A DNA stretch of 64,000 nucleotides from Paenibacillus dendritiformis (GTDB lineage Bacteria; Bacillota; Bacilli; Paenibacillales; Paenibacillaceae), in NCBI RefSeq assembly GCF_021654795.1, contig NZ_AP025344.1, forward strand, positions 62,001 to 126,000, given 5' to 3'. The translations under genes were made by a program, and so were the position numbers. Each line of letters begins with the position of its first letter. Position 1 is the stretch's first letter. Positions 33,958 to 43,848 of the stretch are shown here, piece by piece. Below the pieces are notes generated by a model. It was not told the DNA's origin, did not search any database, and saw only the letters and a program-made list of their open reading frames with translations.

Positions 33958-36246
33958 TTACTTGGCGCCGAGCGGACGGTGAACCGCTCCGGTGCTGTCC
34001 AGGCTTACCGGTTCGCCGTACAAGGCGATGTCCAGCTTGTCGCCCTCCAGCAGCTCCAGCGTGATGCCATTGCCGGCGACGCGCACCCCAATCAGGCGTC
34101 CGCGGAACGTGAGGCGGAAGGCGTACTGCTCCCATGCCGCCGGCAGGACCGGCGCGAGCGACAGTCCGCTCTCCTTCAGGCGCATTCCGGCGAAGCCGTA
34201 GACGATCGACATCCATGTGCCGCCCATGTTGGCGAGGTGCAAGCCGTCTTTCGTATTGCCGTGCGTATTGTCCAGATCAAGGCGCGCCGTCTCGATGAAA
34301 TAGTCGTAAGCCTTGTCCACCTCGCCGATCTTGGCAGCCATAATGCTGAAGATGCAGGAGGACAAGGAAGAGTCATGCGTCGTGATCCGTTCATAATAAT
34401 CGTAAGATCGGCGAATGGTCTCGAGATCCTGCTCATCCTCAAGCAGGAAATGCGCCAGCACCGTGTCGGCCTGCTTGCATACCTGATAGCGGTAGATGGT
34501 CAATGGATGATAATGAAGCAGGAGCGGGTACTTGTCCTTCGGCGTATTCTCGAAGTCCCAGACTGCCTTCCGCAGGAACGTATCATCCTGCGGGTTGATG
34601 CCGAGCTCTTCGTCATACGGCAGCAGCATCGCCTCCGCGGCCTTCTCCCACGATTCGATCTCCTCGGATGTGACGCCGAGACCCTCGCATAGCGCCTTCA
34701 GCCCAGCGGCATCGTAGGCTTGCAGGATGGCGCAGCTCTTGGCCGCCCATTTCAGGTTATGCTTGGCCATCACGTTCGTATAGTAGTTGTTGTTGACCAG
34801 ACAGGTGTATTCATCCGGTCCGGTGACCTCGTCGATATGGAAGGCCCCTTGATGGTAATGCCCGATCTCCGCCCAGAGGCGGGCCGTCTCGATGAGCACC
34901 TCGGCTCCGTAGGACAGCAGGAACTCGTTGTCCAGCTCGGCCAGATAATATTGAATATAGCTATAAGCGATATCGGCGCTGATATGGTACTGCGCCGTGC
35001 CTGCCGGGAAAAAGGACGAGCATTCCGTCCCCGCGATCGTGCGCCACGGGAACAGCGCGCCCCGGCGATGCCCCATCTCCCGCGCTCTCGCTCTGGCCTG
35101 ATCCAGAATCGAATAGCGGTACAGGAGCAGCTGCTTGGCAATCTCCGGCTGCGTCATCAGGAAGAGCGGGAACATATAGATTTCCGTATCCCAGAAATAA
35201 TGGCCTTCGTACCCTTCACCGCTCAAGCCTTTGGCCGAGATGTTGCTGTGCCGGTCCCGGCCCGCCGATTGAAGCAGCTGGTACAGATTGAAGCGGATGC
35301 CTTCCTGCAGCTTGTCATCTTTCTCGATCACGATGTCTGCAGATTTCCAGAAATTATCCATATATTGCGCTTGCTCCGCGAGCAGATCGTCGAACGACAG
35401 CGACGCAAGCTGCTCGTGAAGCGCGATGCCTTGCTTCACCAGGCCGTCGCCGTGGCGCAGCGTGTCGGTATAGATGCTGTATTTGGTGAAGCTTACCAGA
35501 CCGGATCCATCGGCAGACGCCGTATAGACAACTTCTCCGGAGGCCGCTTCCCAAGCTTCCTGCGCCTCGCCGTCGAAGCGGTGGCGGGCCACGCAGGCCG
35601 CCTGCAGCCCGGAGGCCATCGTCTCGTCCACGACATAGCCGTACGGGCCCTCGATTCCGAAATCCGCGATATTCAACCGCTTGGCATGGCCCGCGCCGAC
35701 GCGGGGATCATTCGGATTGGTGTAGTTGGTCACATTGCCGTTGACGGTCGAGACCATCTTGATGGAGCCCGTGAAATTGACCGGTTCAATCAAAACGTGA
35801 ATGGCGAACAGTTCCCGGCGGGTGAACGACACCAACCGGCGGAAGGTCAGCTTCAGCTCCTTGCCCGAAGGCGAGGTCCAGCGCACCGTGCGTTCAGAAT
35901 ATCCCTTATCCAGATGAAGGCGGCGTTCGAAGGCCGTCACTTGGCCTTGATCGAGGCGGAACGGTTCTTCCTCCTCGCCGACGTAAATCCGGATGGTCTG
36001 GGCGTCGATAAGGTTAACCAGCTTCTGCTGCGTATCCGGGAAGGCGAACAGCTTCTCCCCGTAAGGAATATCGATAACATCGTGAAAAGCGTTCAAATAG
36101 GTGCCGCGAATCGTCGGCATGGCTTCCCCGTAGCCTTCTTCGAAGTTGCCTCGCACGCCTAAGTAACCGTTGCCAAGAGCAAAGATACTTTCCATATTGA
36201 GCAGCGCGTCCGATGTCAAATCACGGTTGGAAATTGTCCAGGTCAT
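33958..36246 (-). CDS. GH65 glycoside phosphorylase (maltose-phosphorylase type)
   Basis: A 762-residue enzyme, the usual length for GH65 disaccharide phosphorylases. It has an N-terminal beta-sandwich (MESIFALGNGYLGVRGNFEE), an (alpha/alpha)6 barrel, the catalytic acid Glu in VTGPDEYT (near residue 480), and the phosphate-site region HDSSLSSCIFSI then the NTKDGLHLANMGGTW motif. It splits an alpha-glucobiose with phosphate to give beta-glucose 1-phosphate and glucose. Maltose is the most likely substrate, but kojibiose, nigerose and trehalose phosphorylases share these motifs. It feeds PgmB downstream and is divergent from an AraC regulator, with both promoters in the ~115 bases between. Confidence 0.9.
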   Translation of the reverse strand: MTWTISNRDLTSDALLNMESIFALGNGYLGVRGNFEEGYGEAMPTIRGTYLNAFHDVIDIPYGEKLFAFPDTQQKLVNLIDAQTIRIYVGEEEEPFRLDQGQVTAFERRLHLDKGYSERTVRWTSPSGKELKLTFRRLVSFTRRELFAIHVLIEPVNFTGSIKMVSTVNGNVTNYTNPNDPRVGAGHAKRLNIADFGIEGPYGYVVDETMASGLQAACVARHRFDGEAQEAWEAASGEVVYTASADGSGLVSFTKYSIYTDTLRHGDGLVKQGIALHEQLASLSFDDLLAEQAQYMDNFWKSADIVIEKDDKLQEGIRFNLYQLLQSAGRDRHSNISAKGLSGEGYEGHYFWDTEIYMFPLFLMTQPEIAKQLLLYRYSILDQARARAREMGHRRGALFPWRTIAGTECSSFFPAGTAQYHISADIAYSYIQYYLAELDNEFLLSYGAEVLIETARLWAEIGHYHQGAFHIDEVTGPDEYTCLVNNNYYTNVMAKHNLKWAAKSCAILQAYDAAGLKALCEGLGVTSEEIESWEKAAEAMLLPYDEELGINPQDDTFLRKAVWDFENTPKDKYPLLLHYHPLTIYRYQVCKQADTVLAHFLLEDEQDLETIRRSYDYYERITTHDSSLSSCIFSIMAAKIGEVDKAYDYFIETARLDLDNTHGNTKDGLHLANMGGTWMSIVYGFAGMRLKESGLSLAPVLPAAWEQYAFRLTFRGRLIGVRVAGNGITLELLEGDKLDIALYGEPVSLDSTGAVHRPLGAK

Positions 36247-36361
36247 GGTTGCGGATCCTCCCTTGTGTGATTATGATTTGAATTTTAGTTCGTAAAAGGA
36301 TAAGATTATACTAAAATATTTAGATTATTATCAATATTTTTAGGTGAATGGGGAGAGATGC

Positions 36362-37105
36362 ATGAACAAGTCGTTCCATGCCGGGAATCGGCCGAGTTTC
36401 TTGTCGTCCCGGATGCAATACTTGCGGGATAATTATGTTCATCCTCCGTTCGATTATGAACAAGAACTGCTGGAGGCGATCCGGTTCGGGGACGAGGACA
36501 AGGCGCTCGATATGCTGAACCGCATCAATCAACTGGAAGGCGCCGTGCTGGCTTCCTATCCGCTGCGCTCCAGGAAGAATGCCTTGATTGCTTCCTGCAC
36601 GCTGTTCACCCGGGCGATTATCAGGGGCGGCGTCGATGCGGAGACCGCCTTCCAGCTCAGCGATACGCTGATTTTGGAGATTGAACGGATGAGCGATGTA
36701 GAACGTCTCAATCTGTTCGAATATGAAATGCTGATGCAGTTCATTGCGACCATCCGGCGGGAGAAGGAAGTGCTGCCCTATTCGCATATTGTCAATTTAT
36801 CGGTGCATTATATTCGGGAGCATATATTCCAGGATCTCGCCTTGAAAGGGATTGCGGCCCATATTGGCGTGCATCCGAGTTATTTGTCGGATCGCTTCAA
36901 GCGCGAGACCGGCATGTCGATTACTTCGTTCATTCAAGCGAAGAAAGTGGAGGAGTCGAAGCATCTGCTCATTTATACGAATCAGTCTATTTCGGAAATC
37001 GCTTTCCTGTTCAAGTTCTGCAGCCAAAGTTATTATACTCAGATCTTCAAAAAATTTACGGGCCTGACGCCGAGGCAGTTCCGCAGGGACAATTCCGGCA
37101 AGTAA
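36362..37105 (+). CDS. AraC-family transcriptional regulator
   Basis: A 247-residue protein. The N-terminal ~140 residues are a helical effector or dimerisation region (YEQELLEAIRFGDEDKALDM), the same layout as YesS/YesN-type regulators. The C-terminus has two helix-turn-helix motifs (LALKGIAAHIGVHPSYLSDR and SISEIAFLFKFCSQSYYTQI). The start is the ATG at 36362 behind GGGGAGAG. It is divergent from the GH65 gene and lies upstream of the YesM/YesN pair, so it probably regulates the phosphorylase and transport genes. Confidence 0.88.
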   Translation: MNKSFHAGNRPSFLSSRMQYLRDNYVHPPFDYEQELLEAIRFGDEDKALDMLNRINQLEGAVLASYPLRSRKNALIASCTLFTRAIIRGGVDAETAFQLSDTLILEIERMSDVERLNLFEYEMLMQFIATIRREKEVLPYSHIVNLSVHYIREHIFQDLALKGIAAHIGVHPSYLSDRFKRETGMSITSFIQAKKVEESKHLLIYTNQSISEIAFLFKFCSQSYYTQIFKKFTGLTPRQFRRDNSGK

Positions 37106-37129
37106 ATCTGAAAAAAGTAGGAATCAGCT

Positions 37130-38938
37130 ATGAACGCACTGAAGCAGAAAATATTGCATTGGAGCCTCGAGAAGAAATTAATCGCGGCGTTTTCTTGTTT
37201 TATTATCGTCCCGCTGCTGCTGATCGGCGGCATTGTGTCCTGGGTATATGTGGACAATAACCGGAATACGATGCTGGATGCCGCGGTCGAGAACAACCGG
37301 CAGATTATGAACAATATCGACACGTCGCTGCAGCCGCTGGTGCGGTTATCCATGTTCCCTCTCCAGGAATCGACCATATACCAGATTATGCGCAAGGAAT
37401 ATAGCAAGAAGCCATATCCGATGCTGGAACGGGGACGGGACTTCGACACGGTGAACGGTCTGATCCTTAATGGCATGATGCTGTACTCCGATCTGATCGA
37501 TTCGACCATCATTTACCATGGCAATGACCATCTCATTATCGGCCGCAGCAATAGTCAATACATGAACATGTCTTACCTGGAAAAGGAACTCGTCCACGAG
37601 CCATTCGTGCAGAGGATTCGCGAGGAACGCGGGGGATACGTGCCTATCGGGATCCACCAGGAACGGCTGCTGTCCCCGCATGGCGAGCCGGTCGTGTCTG
37701 TCGGAAGAGCGATTCTGGATCCGTATACCAAAAAGGACCTGGGATTCATCCTGCTGAACATATCCGTCGATAAGCTGAAGACGCTATGGAGGGATTCCTC
37801 CATGACGGAGAACACGAGTTTTTATTTGATCGACGAGGACAACCGCATTATCTACAGCAAAGACCCGAGCGGGATCGGCCAGCCGGCTTCCAAGCTTCTT
37901 GGGGAACCGTTCAAGGAGCTGCCGGGCGAGACGCTGACGCATGAGAGCAAGGATACGTACCTGATTTCCTCCTCCTCCAAGCTGTCGAACTGGAAGGCGG
38001 TTACCGTCATTCCGAAAAATGAGCTGTTCTCTATCGTCTATCTGATGGTTGCGATTATGGCGGTCAGCCTCATTCTGCTGCTGGTGCTGTCGATCATGAT
38101 CTCGGCGCAAATCGCGACCATGATCATGAAGCCGCTTTCGGTCTTGAACAGCAAGATGAAGCTGGTCTCTCAGGGACAGCTTAATGTACAATTCGACAAG
38201 CAGTATGGCGAGATCGGCATTATCAGCAATACGGTGGATAATATGCTGAAGGAGATTCGAGGCTTGATCGGGCGCATTTACCGCGAGGAACAAGAGAAGC
38301 GGGATTTGGAAATGATCGCCCTTCAATCGCAGATCCGCCCCCATTTTATTTACAATACGCTGAACGTAATTAAGTGGATGGCCAAGATCCAGGGGGCCAC
38401 GGGAATCGAAGAAGCGCTGCATGCCTTTTCGTCCGTCATCAAATTCACCGTAAAGACGAGCGGCAACTATGTCACGATTGCGGATGAAGTGGAATTCATC
38501 AAAAATTATACCAATATTCTCGATTACCGTTATATGAACAAATTCGATGTGGCTTATGAGGTCGATCCCGGCGTCCTCTCCTATAAAACCTTGAAATTTT
38601 TGCTTCAGCCGTTGGTGGAGAACGCGGTATTCCACGGATTTACCGGAATCGACTACAAAGGAAGCCTCATTATTTCGATACAAGAAGATAGGGAACGACA
38701 GGAGCTGGTCATGCAAGTCATTGACAACGGGCGCGGCTTCCCGGAAGAAGGACAGGAATCGCGGGCGGAAGAGGATGGCCCGCGCGATCCGTTCAATTCC
38801 ATCGGCATCGCGAACGTGCGGAGCCGCATCGAGCTCAATTTCGGAACGGAGTACGGCTTGTGGATTACAGACCGGGAACAGGGCGGAACCGTGGCGACGA
38901 TCCGGGTTCCGGTTATCAACGAAGAAACGGCAGGGTGA
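37130..38938 (+). CDS. YesM-type sensor histidine kinase
   Basis: A 602-residue membrane kinase: helix 1 (about 20-42), an extracellular dCache-like sensor (45-300), helix 2 (about 303-328), HAMP, a His_kinase domain with the phospho-acceptor His near residue 405 (QSQIRPHFIYNTLN), and a HATPase domain (PLVENAVFHGF, DNGRGF). It pairs with the AraC-type response regulator 5 bases downstream. Such pairs sense extracellular oligosaccharides, often through the neighbouring solute-binding protein, and switch on the ABC importer. Confidence 0.95.
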   Translation: MNALKQKILHWSLEKKLIAAFSCFIIVPLLLIGGIVSWVYVDNNRNTMLDAAVENNRQIMNNIDTSLQPLVRLSMFPLQESTIYQIMRKEYSKKPYPMLERGRDFDTVNGLILNGMMLYSDLIDSTIIYHGNDHLIIGRSNSQYMNMSYLEKELVHEPFVQRIREERGGYVPIGIHQERLLSPHGEPVVSVGRAILDPYTKKDLGFILLNISVDKLKTLWRDSSMTENTSFYLIDEDNRIIYSKDPSGIGQPASKLLGEPFKELPGETLTHESKDTYLISSSSKLSNWKAVTVIPKNELFSIVYLMVAIMAVSLILLLVLSIMISAQIATMIMKPLSVLNSKMKLVSQGQLNVQFDKQYGEIGIISNTVDNMLKEIRGLIGRIYREEQEKRDLEMIALQSQIRPHFIYNTLNVIKWMAKIQGATGIEEALHAFSSVIKFTVKTSGNYVTIADEVEFIKNYTNILDYRYMNKFDVAYEVDPGVLSYKTLKFLLQPLVENAVFHGFTGIDYKGSLIISIQEDRERQELVMQVIDNGRGFPEEGQESRAEEDGPRDPFNSIGIANVRSRIELNFGTEYGLWITDREQGGTVATIRVPVINEETAG

Positions 38939-38943
38939 TATCG

Positions 38944-40479
38944 ATGCGATTGCTAATTGTAGATGACGAGCCGCTTGTCCGAATCGGGATTAAATCGGCG
39001 ATCGATTGGGACAAGCAGGGCGTGGACATTGTCGGGGAAGCGGGGGATGGCGAAGAAGCGCTCGAGATGATGAGGGCGCATGCGCCGGATGTTGTGCTAT
39101 TGGACATTAAAATGCCGAAAATGGACGGCCTTGACGTGCTGAAAGCGATGAAGGAGAATCGTATTCCAGCCAAGGTTATTATTTTGAGCAGCTTCGATGA
39201 TATATCCTATGTGAAGCAGGCGCTGAAGCTGGGGGCGGTAGATTACTTCCATAAGCCGGAGATTAACGAGCATGAGCTGGTCTCGATGCTGGCGGCCATC
39301 AGGGAGGAGAATGCCGCGAACGGTATGGCGCCGGCCGTGCCCGAGGCCGGGAGCCCCGCCCGCCAGACTGACCAGGCCTTGACGGATGCGCTTCATGGCC
39401 ATCCTCACACGATGTCGGCGACGGGGCTGCGCGAAGGGAATCTGTACGTGGTGCTGTTCGCCGTCAAGGACTATGACAAGGTGATCCGGAGATACACGGC
39501 CGATACGGAGTCGGTGCTGCCGAATACGATCCGGAACATCGTTACCGAGCTGTTCTCGAAGGAGAAGGAACTGGAATATTTGCAGTTGGATCAGCGGCGA
39601 AGCGTCGTCTTCATCAGCAACAGCGAGCTGAAGAGCTTGCTGGCCTCCTTGACGCGGGTCAATGAGAAGGTGCAAATGATTGGCTCGGCCCTCAAGCGGT
39701 TCGTCAATATTGATCTGGTGTTCGGCATCAGCGACTGGTTCGCCGATTTCAGCGGGATACCAAACGGCTACGCGCAAGCGGAGGAGGCGCTCGCGCGCAG
39801 CTTCTATCACCCCAATGCGTCAATCTTCTATTATCAGCATCTGAAGCGGCCGAGGGAGGAGGCCGTGGAGCAGGCCGACCGATATGTCTCCGAGATGAAG
39901 GCGGCCCTGAGAGAAGAGGCGGATCAGACATTCATGAGCTTGCTGACTCGCTGGGAGGGACTTCTCCGCCAAGAGGAATGTCTGGATGAGAAGGAAGTGC
40001 GCAAAATCTATGAAGGCTTGCTGTTCATGATGGGGGGCAATGAACCGGAACGCCAGGACGGGGGCGCCGCCGAGTTGGAAACTTTCGAACAACTGTCCGC
40101 TTATTATCGGGAGATTTTTATGAAGCTTGCGCAGTACAGGGAGCGGGAGGATAGAGGCTACAGTCAATTGACGCGGAATATCATGCAGTATACCCGGGAG
40201 CATTATCACGAGCGGTTATCCTTGAAAATGCTTGGCGAGCTGTTCCATGTCAGTCCCAATTACGTCAGCAGGCTGTTCAAGCAGGAGGTAGGAAGAGGGC
40301 TGTTCGACTATATCAATGAGCTACGGATCGAGAAGGCCAAAGCCCTGCTCAAGGACTATCGATACAAAATTTATGATATTGCCGAAATGGTCGGCTTCAA
40401 TAATCAGGCTCATTTCTCCATCGTCTTTCAAAAATACACGGGGCTGTCTCCGATGCAATATCGCAAAGAAAAAGTGTGA
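38944..40479 (+). CDS. YesN-type response regulator
   Basis: A 511-residue protein: receiver domain (1-120, phospho-acceptor Asp54 in VVLLDIKMPKMDG), a middle region of about 270 residues, and a C-terminal AraC helix-turn-helix pair (about 410-505; LKMLGELFHVSPNYVSRLFK and IYDIAEMVGFNNQAHFSIVF). The start is the ATG at 38944, 5 bases after the kinase gene; the frame is open upstream but overlaps the kinase. It should activate the downstream sugar-binding and permease genes. Confidence 0.95.
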   Translation: MRLLIVDDEPLVRIGIKSAIDWDKQGVDIVGEAGDGEEALEMMRAHAPDVVLLDIKMPKMDGLDVLKAMKENRIPAKVIILSSFDDISYVKQALKLGAVDYFHKPEINEHELVSMLAAIREENAANGMAPAVPEAGSPARQTDQALTDALHGHPHTMSATGLREGNLYVVLFAVKDYDKVIRRYTADTESVLPNTIRNIVTELFSKEKELEYLQLDQRRSVVFISNSELKSLLASLTRVNEKVQMIGSALKRFVNIDLVFGISDWFADFSGIPNGYAQAEEALARSFYHPNASIFYYQHLKRPREEAVEQADRYVSEMKAALREEADQTFMSLLTRWEGLLRQEECLDEKEVRKIYEGLLFMMGGNEPERQDGGAAELETFEQLSAYYREIFMKLAQYREREDRGYSQLTRNIMQYTREHYHERLSLKMLGELFHVSPNYVSRLFKQEVGRGLFDYINELRIEKAKALLKDYRYKIYDIAEMVGFNNQAHFSIVFQKYTGLSPMQYRKEKV

Positions 40480-40569
40480 TTTTCGAAAAAAAAAGCACAA
40501 AAATTTATAAAAATGATTTTCCCGGTGCAGGATAAAAAAAAGAAAAGGGCCGAGTTGGCCGATATTTTG

Positions 40570-40599
40570 AAATTAATCATCATTTGATTAATTTTTTTT
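40570..40599 (+). terminator. AT-rich palindrome with T run
   Basis: AAATTAATCA (40570-40579) and TGATTAATTT (40585-40594), perfect 10-bp arms, with a following T run to 40599. It could terminate the response-regulator transcript or be a regulator binding site ahead of the solute-binding-protein gene. Confidence 0.55.
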
Positions 40600-40666
40600 G
40601 TGTCCATTTCATCTTATGCTGAAGTAGCAAGGGAAAGTCCAACATACTACATGGGGGGTACCGTAC

Positions 40667-41920
40667 ATGCGCAAGATGAAGAAAAAAATCTCGGCCACGC
40701 TGATTCTCTGTCTGGCCCTGCTTGTCGGCTTGACGGCCTGCGGAGGCGGCAAAGCGGACAACGCCGCGGATCAAGGAAAAGGCAACGAGGCTGCCGGCGA
40801 AAAAGTAACCGTTAACATGGGGTTCTGGGGCACCGCGCAGGACTTGAAGGTCTATCAGGATGCGGCCGCGCGTATTTCCGAGGAATATCCTGACATCGAA
40901 CTGAAGATTAAGCAATACCCTAGCAGCGAACAGTTCTGGAATACGCTTCCGGGCGAGATCGCCGCGGGAGTGGCTCCGGATTTTATCAAAATTTCGAATG
41001 AAGGCGCTTTTGAGTATATCAATAAAGGATTGTTCACTCCGCTGGACGAGCTGATCAGCTCGACCCAGGTGGACATGACCCGTTTCCCGGAAGCTTCGAT
41101 GAAGATCTGGAACGTGGACGGCAAGCAATACGGCGTCCCGAACAGCGACATGCCGGCGATGTTCCTGATTAATGAGACGATGTGGAAAGATGCGGGCCTG
41201 GGCGATTATCCGAAAACCTGGGACGAGGTAAAAGCGGCGGCGAAGAAGCTGAATACCGATAAAGTGCACGGGATTATCATCAATATCGATGCATTCCATA
41301 TCACCAACTATGTGAAAAGCTTCGGCGGCGGCTGGGGAAATGGGAAAACGATCAACTCCCCGGAAAACGTAAAAGCGCTGGAAGCGATTATCGGGATGTA
41401 CAATGACGGACTGGCCGTGACGCCGAAGGCGCTTGGGTTCGGCTGGGACGGCGAAGTATTCAGCAATGAGCTGGGCGCGATGAGCACCGGCGGCTACTGG
41501 TACAAAGGCTTCCTGAAGGATGCGAATCCGGATCTGAAATATGCCGCGATTCCGGTTCCGAAGGGCACGGCCAATGGCAGCACGATGAGCTCCGACGCCT
41601 ATGTGGTGCTGAAGGATGCCAAAAATAAGGAAGCTGCGCTCAAAGCCGCTTACTACATGACGAATGACAAGACACAGACCGAGTTCATGGAGCTTGGTTA
41701 CAACCCGGCCGTTCCGGAACTGTCGAAGCAATACTTCGAGAAGAATCCGGAATTCAATCCAGTGCAGCCGGCGCTGGAATACAGCACGGACTATGGATAT
41801 CCGACAGATACGAAGCGGTTCACCGACGAATTGGTCAAGCAATTGGAAGAACGAATTCTTGGCGGTTCCGGCAAATCGGCCCAGCAAATTCTGGACGATA
41901 TTCAAAAGCAATTCCAATAA
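40667..41920 (+). CDS. ABC sugar-transporter solute-binding lipoprotein
   Basis: A 417-residue family-1 extracellular binding protein. The signal peptide ends in LVGLTAC (lipidated Cys25), followed by a Gly/Asp/Asn linker and a two-lobed domain. Family features include VNMGFWGTAQDLKVYQDAAA, EIAAGVAPDFIKIS and KTWDEVKAAAKKL. It binds an oligosaccharide outside the cell for delivery to the two permeases that follow. No ATPase is encoded nearby, so the importer probably uses a shared MsmK-type ATPase encoded elsewhere, as is common in Paenibacillus. RBS GGGGGG precedes the ATG. Confidence 0.93.
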   Translation: MRKMKKKISATLILCLALLVGLTACGGGKADNAADQGKGNEAAGEKVTVNMGFWGTAQDLKVYQDAAARISEEYPDIELKIKQYPSSEQFWNTLPGEIAAGVAPDFIKISNEGAFEYINKGLFTPLDELISSTQVDMTRFPEASMKIWNVDGKQYGVPNSDMPAMFLINETMWKDAGLGDYPKTWDEVKAAAKKLNTDKVHGIIINIDAFHITNYVKSFGGGWGNGKTINSPENVKALEAIIGMYNDGLAVTPKALGFGWDGEVFSNELGAMSTGGYWYKGFLKDANPDLKYAAIPVPKGTANGSTMSSDAYVVLKDAKNKEAALKAAYYMTNDKTQTEFMELGYNPAVPELSKQYFEKNPEFNPVQPALEYSTDYGYPTDTKRFTDELVKQLEERILGGSGKSAQQILDDIQKQFQ

Positions 41921-41941
41921 GGTGAGTCGGCCGTCTTGATT

Positions 41942-41985
41942 GCTGCTCCTTTCTCCCTCCCCGGGAGGGGGAGCAGTACCTTTTT
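41942..41985 (+). terminator. Intergenic hairpin after the binding-protein gene
   Basis: CTGCTCC ... CCCTCCC / GGGAGGG ... GGAGCAG form a strong two-part stem followed by CTTTTTAT. Hairpins here usually stabilise or partly terminate the message so that binding protein exceeds permease. Confidence 0.75.
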
Positions 41986-42056
41986 ATCTGTGATGATATG
42001 AGCAGAGGGCGCCGTTCACGCAGGCCGCTTACACTTTCAGTACCGGGAGGAAAACA

Positions 42057-43001
42057 ATGTCCAAACATGGCAGCAACAACGCGGAATTAAGGGGGGCGAA
42101 AATTAGGCAATCCTGGTTCCGTTCCCTGGCGGATTCCGATAAGACTCTAGGTTGGATGTTTTCACTGCCTTTTCTATTTTTATGGGCATGGTGGTTTTTA
42201 TATCCATTCATCCAGTCCTTCGTGAGAAGCTTTCAGGACGCGAACTTTGCAAGTCTCGATCAGGCTAAGTTCATCGGACTGCAAAACTATATTACGATTC
42301 TTCAAGACAAGGAATTTTTCCGGGCGGTGCTTCATTCCCTGGAAATCGTGGTCTTGTCCGTTCCGATTCAGACGCTGCTCGGCCTGCTGCTGGCGCTGGT
42401 CGTGAATCAGAATTTGAAGGGGAAGGGGATATTCCGAACGGTCTTTTTCCTTCCTTATATCACGTCTCAGATTGCGATTACGACGGTATTCATGATGCTC
42501 TTCAAGAAGGGGACCTTCCTGACGGACTTCTTCGGCATGCTCGGCTTCGGCAATGTGACTTGGTTCGCGGACACGAACTATGCCTTGCTGTTCGTCTGCA
42601 TCCTGTTTATTTTCCAACAGGCCGGCTTCACGATGATTGTGTATTTGTCCGGGCTGCAGGAGATTCCGAAGGATCTGTATGAGGCGGGAGAGATTGACGG
42701 CGCTTCGAAATGGCATAAGTTCCGTTATATTACGGTGCCTTCCTTGCGGCCGATTACGTTCTTTATCGTCTCGGTCTCCACGATTACCGGCTTCCAGATT
42801 TACGACCAGATCGCGGCCATCTCGAGATACGGCGCGCTTGGGTCGCCTGCCGGCGCAACGAGCACGGTCGTGACGTATTTCTACCAGCACGGGATTCGCT
42901 ACATGAACATCGGGTACGGAAGCGCGGCCGTCGTGCTGTTCTTCTTCATCATCATGTTTATTACGTTCCTGCAAAAAAAACTATTGGACGAGAAGGGGTG
43001 A
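42057..43001 (+). CDS. ABC sugar permease (MalF-like)
   Basis: A 314-residue inner-membrane permease with six main helices. The EAA loop for ATPase docking is EAGEIDGASKWHKFRYITVP (about residues 205-225). RBS GGGAGG before the ATG. The next permease starts 4 bases after its stop. Together they form the channel of a CUT1-type oligosaccharide importer. Confidence 0.94.
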   Translation: MSKHGSNNAELRGAKIRQSWFRSLADSDKTLGWMFSLPFLFLWAWWFLYPFIQSFVRSFQDANFASLDQAKFIGLQNYITILQDKEFFRAVLHSLEIVVLSVPIQTLLGLLLALVVNQNLKGKGIFRTVFFLPYITSQIAITTVFMMLFKKGTFLTDFFGMLGFGNVTWFADTNYALLFVCILFIFQQAGFTMIVYLSGLQEIPKDLYEAGEIDGASKWHKFRYITVPSLRPITFFIVSVSTITGFQIYDQIAAISRYGALGSPAGATSTVVTYFYQHGIRYMNIGYGSAAVVLFFFIIMFITFLQKKLLDEKG

Positions 43002-43005
43002 GCGC

Positions 43006-43830
43006 ATGAAGACCCGAAGCAGAACCGGACGGCTGTTCCTGTATATCGCCGCGATTTTGATTGGGCTCTTGTTTGCCCTTCCTTTTCTCTACACGATCTA
43101 TACGTCGCTCATTCCGATGCGCTACGTCAACAAGCTGGTGTCGCCCGAATTGTGGACGCTCGACAACTATAAAATGTTCTTCACCAATGAAGCGTATGAT
43201 GTGCCAGGCTGGTTCCTCAATACGCTCATTATGACGGGGATTGTCGTGATCGGGAATCTGATCATTAACCCGATGGCGGGATTCGCGCTCGCCAAGCTGG
43301 ATTTCCGGGGCAAAAGCGTTATCTACTGGATTGTCGTTGCCACGATGATGGTTCCTTATCATATGATTTTGATTCCGGTATACGTCAATGTGGCCCAGCT
43401 TGGCTGGCTGAACACCTTCTGGGCATTGACGGTGCCTTTCTTGTACCAAGGCCTGTATATCTTTATGCTGCGCCAATTTTTCATCTCCGTGCCGAATGAA
43501 TTCATCGAGGCGGCCCGGATTGACGGCTTGACGAAGATGGGCGCCTTCTGGCGGATTGTATACCCGTTGGCCCGTTCTTCGCTGATTACGATGTCGATTC
43601 TTGCCTTTGCCGGGACATGGAACAGCTACCTGATTCCGAGCACGCTGGCCAATACGCCGGAGAGATACGTGCTCGTCGTCGGTCTGAACAGCGTGAAGGA
43701 TATGTTCTTCGAGAATACGCCGCTCATTATGGCGGGGGTCGTTCTCTCGACGCTGCCGATTATCATCTTCTTTTTCGTGTTCCAGCGACAATATATTGAA
43801 GGCATCTCCAATGCCGGCGTCAAAGGCTGA
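43006..43830 (+). CDS. ABC sugar permease (MalG-like)
   Basis: A 274-residue permease with six helices. The EAA loop is EAARIDGLTKMGAFWRIVYP. Partner of the MalF-like permease. The stop is followed 18 bases later by the GH3 glycosidase start, so import and hydrolysis are co-transcribed. Confidence 0.94.
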   Translation: MKTRSRTGRLFLYIAAILIGLLFALPFLYTIYTSLIPMRYVNKLVSPELWTLDNYKMFFTNEAYDVPGWFLNTLIMTGIVVIGNLIINPMAGFALAKLDFRGKSVIYWIVVATMMVPYHMILIPVYVNVAQLGWLNTFWALTVPFLYQGLYIFMLRQFFISVPNEFIEAARIDGLTKMGAFWRIVYPLARSSLITMSILAFAGTWNSYLIPSTLANTPERYVLVVGLNSVKDMFFENTPLIMAGVVLSTLPIIIFFFVFQRQYIEGISNAGVKG

Positions 43831-43848
43831 TGGATGGAGGAGAGCGGA

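Noticed and set aside
34720-36162. A 480-residue plus-strand frame opposite the GH65 gene, and similar long frames opposite the binding protein, permeases, GH3 and debranching genes
   Set aside because: GC-rich coding DNA often leaves long antisense frames; compositions are unnatural and the real genes have clear motifs.
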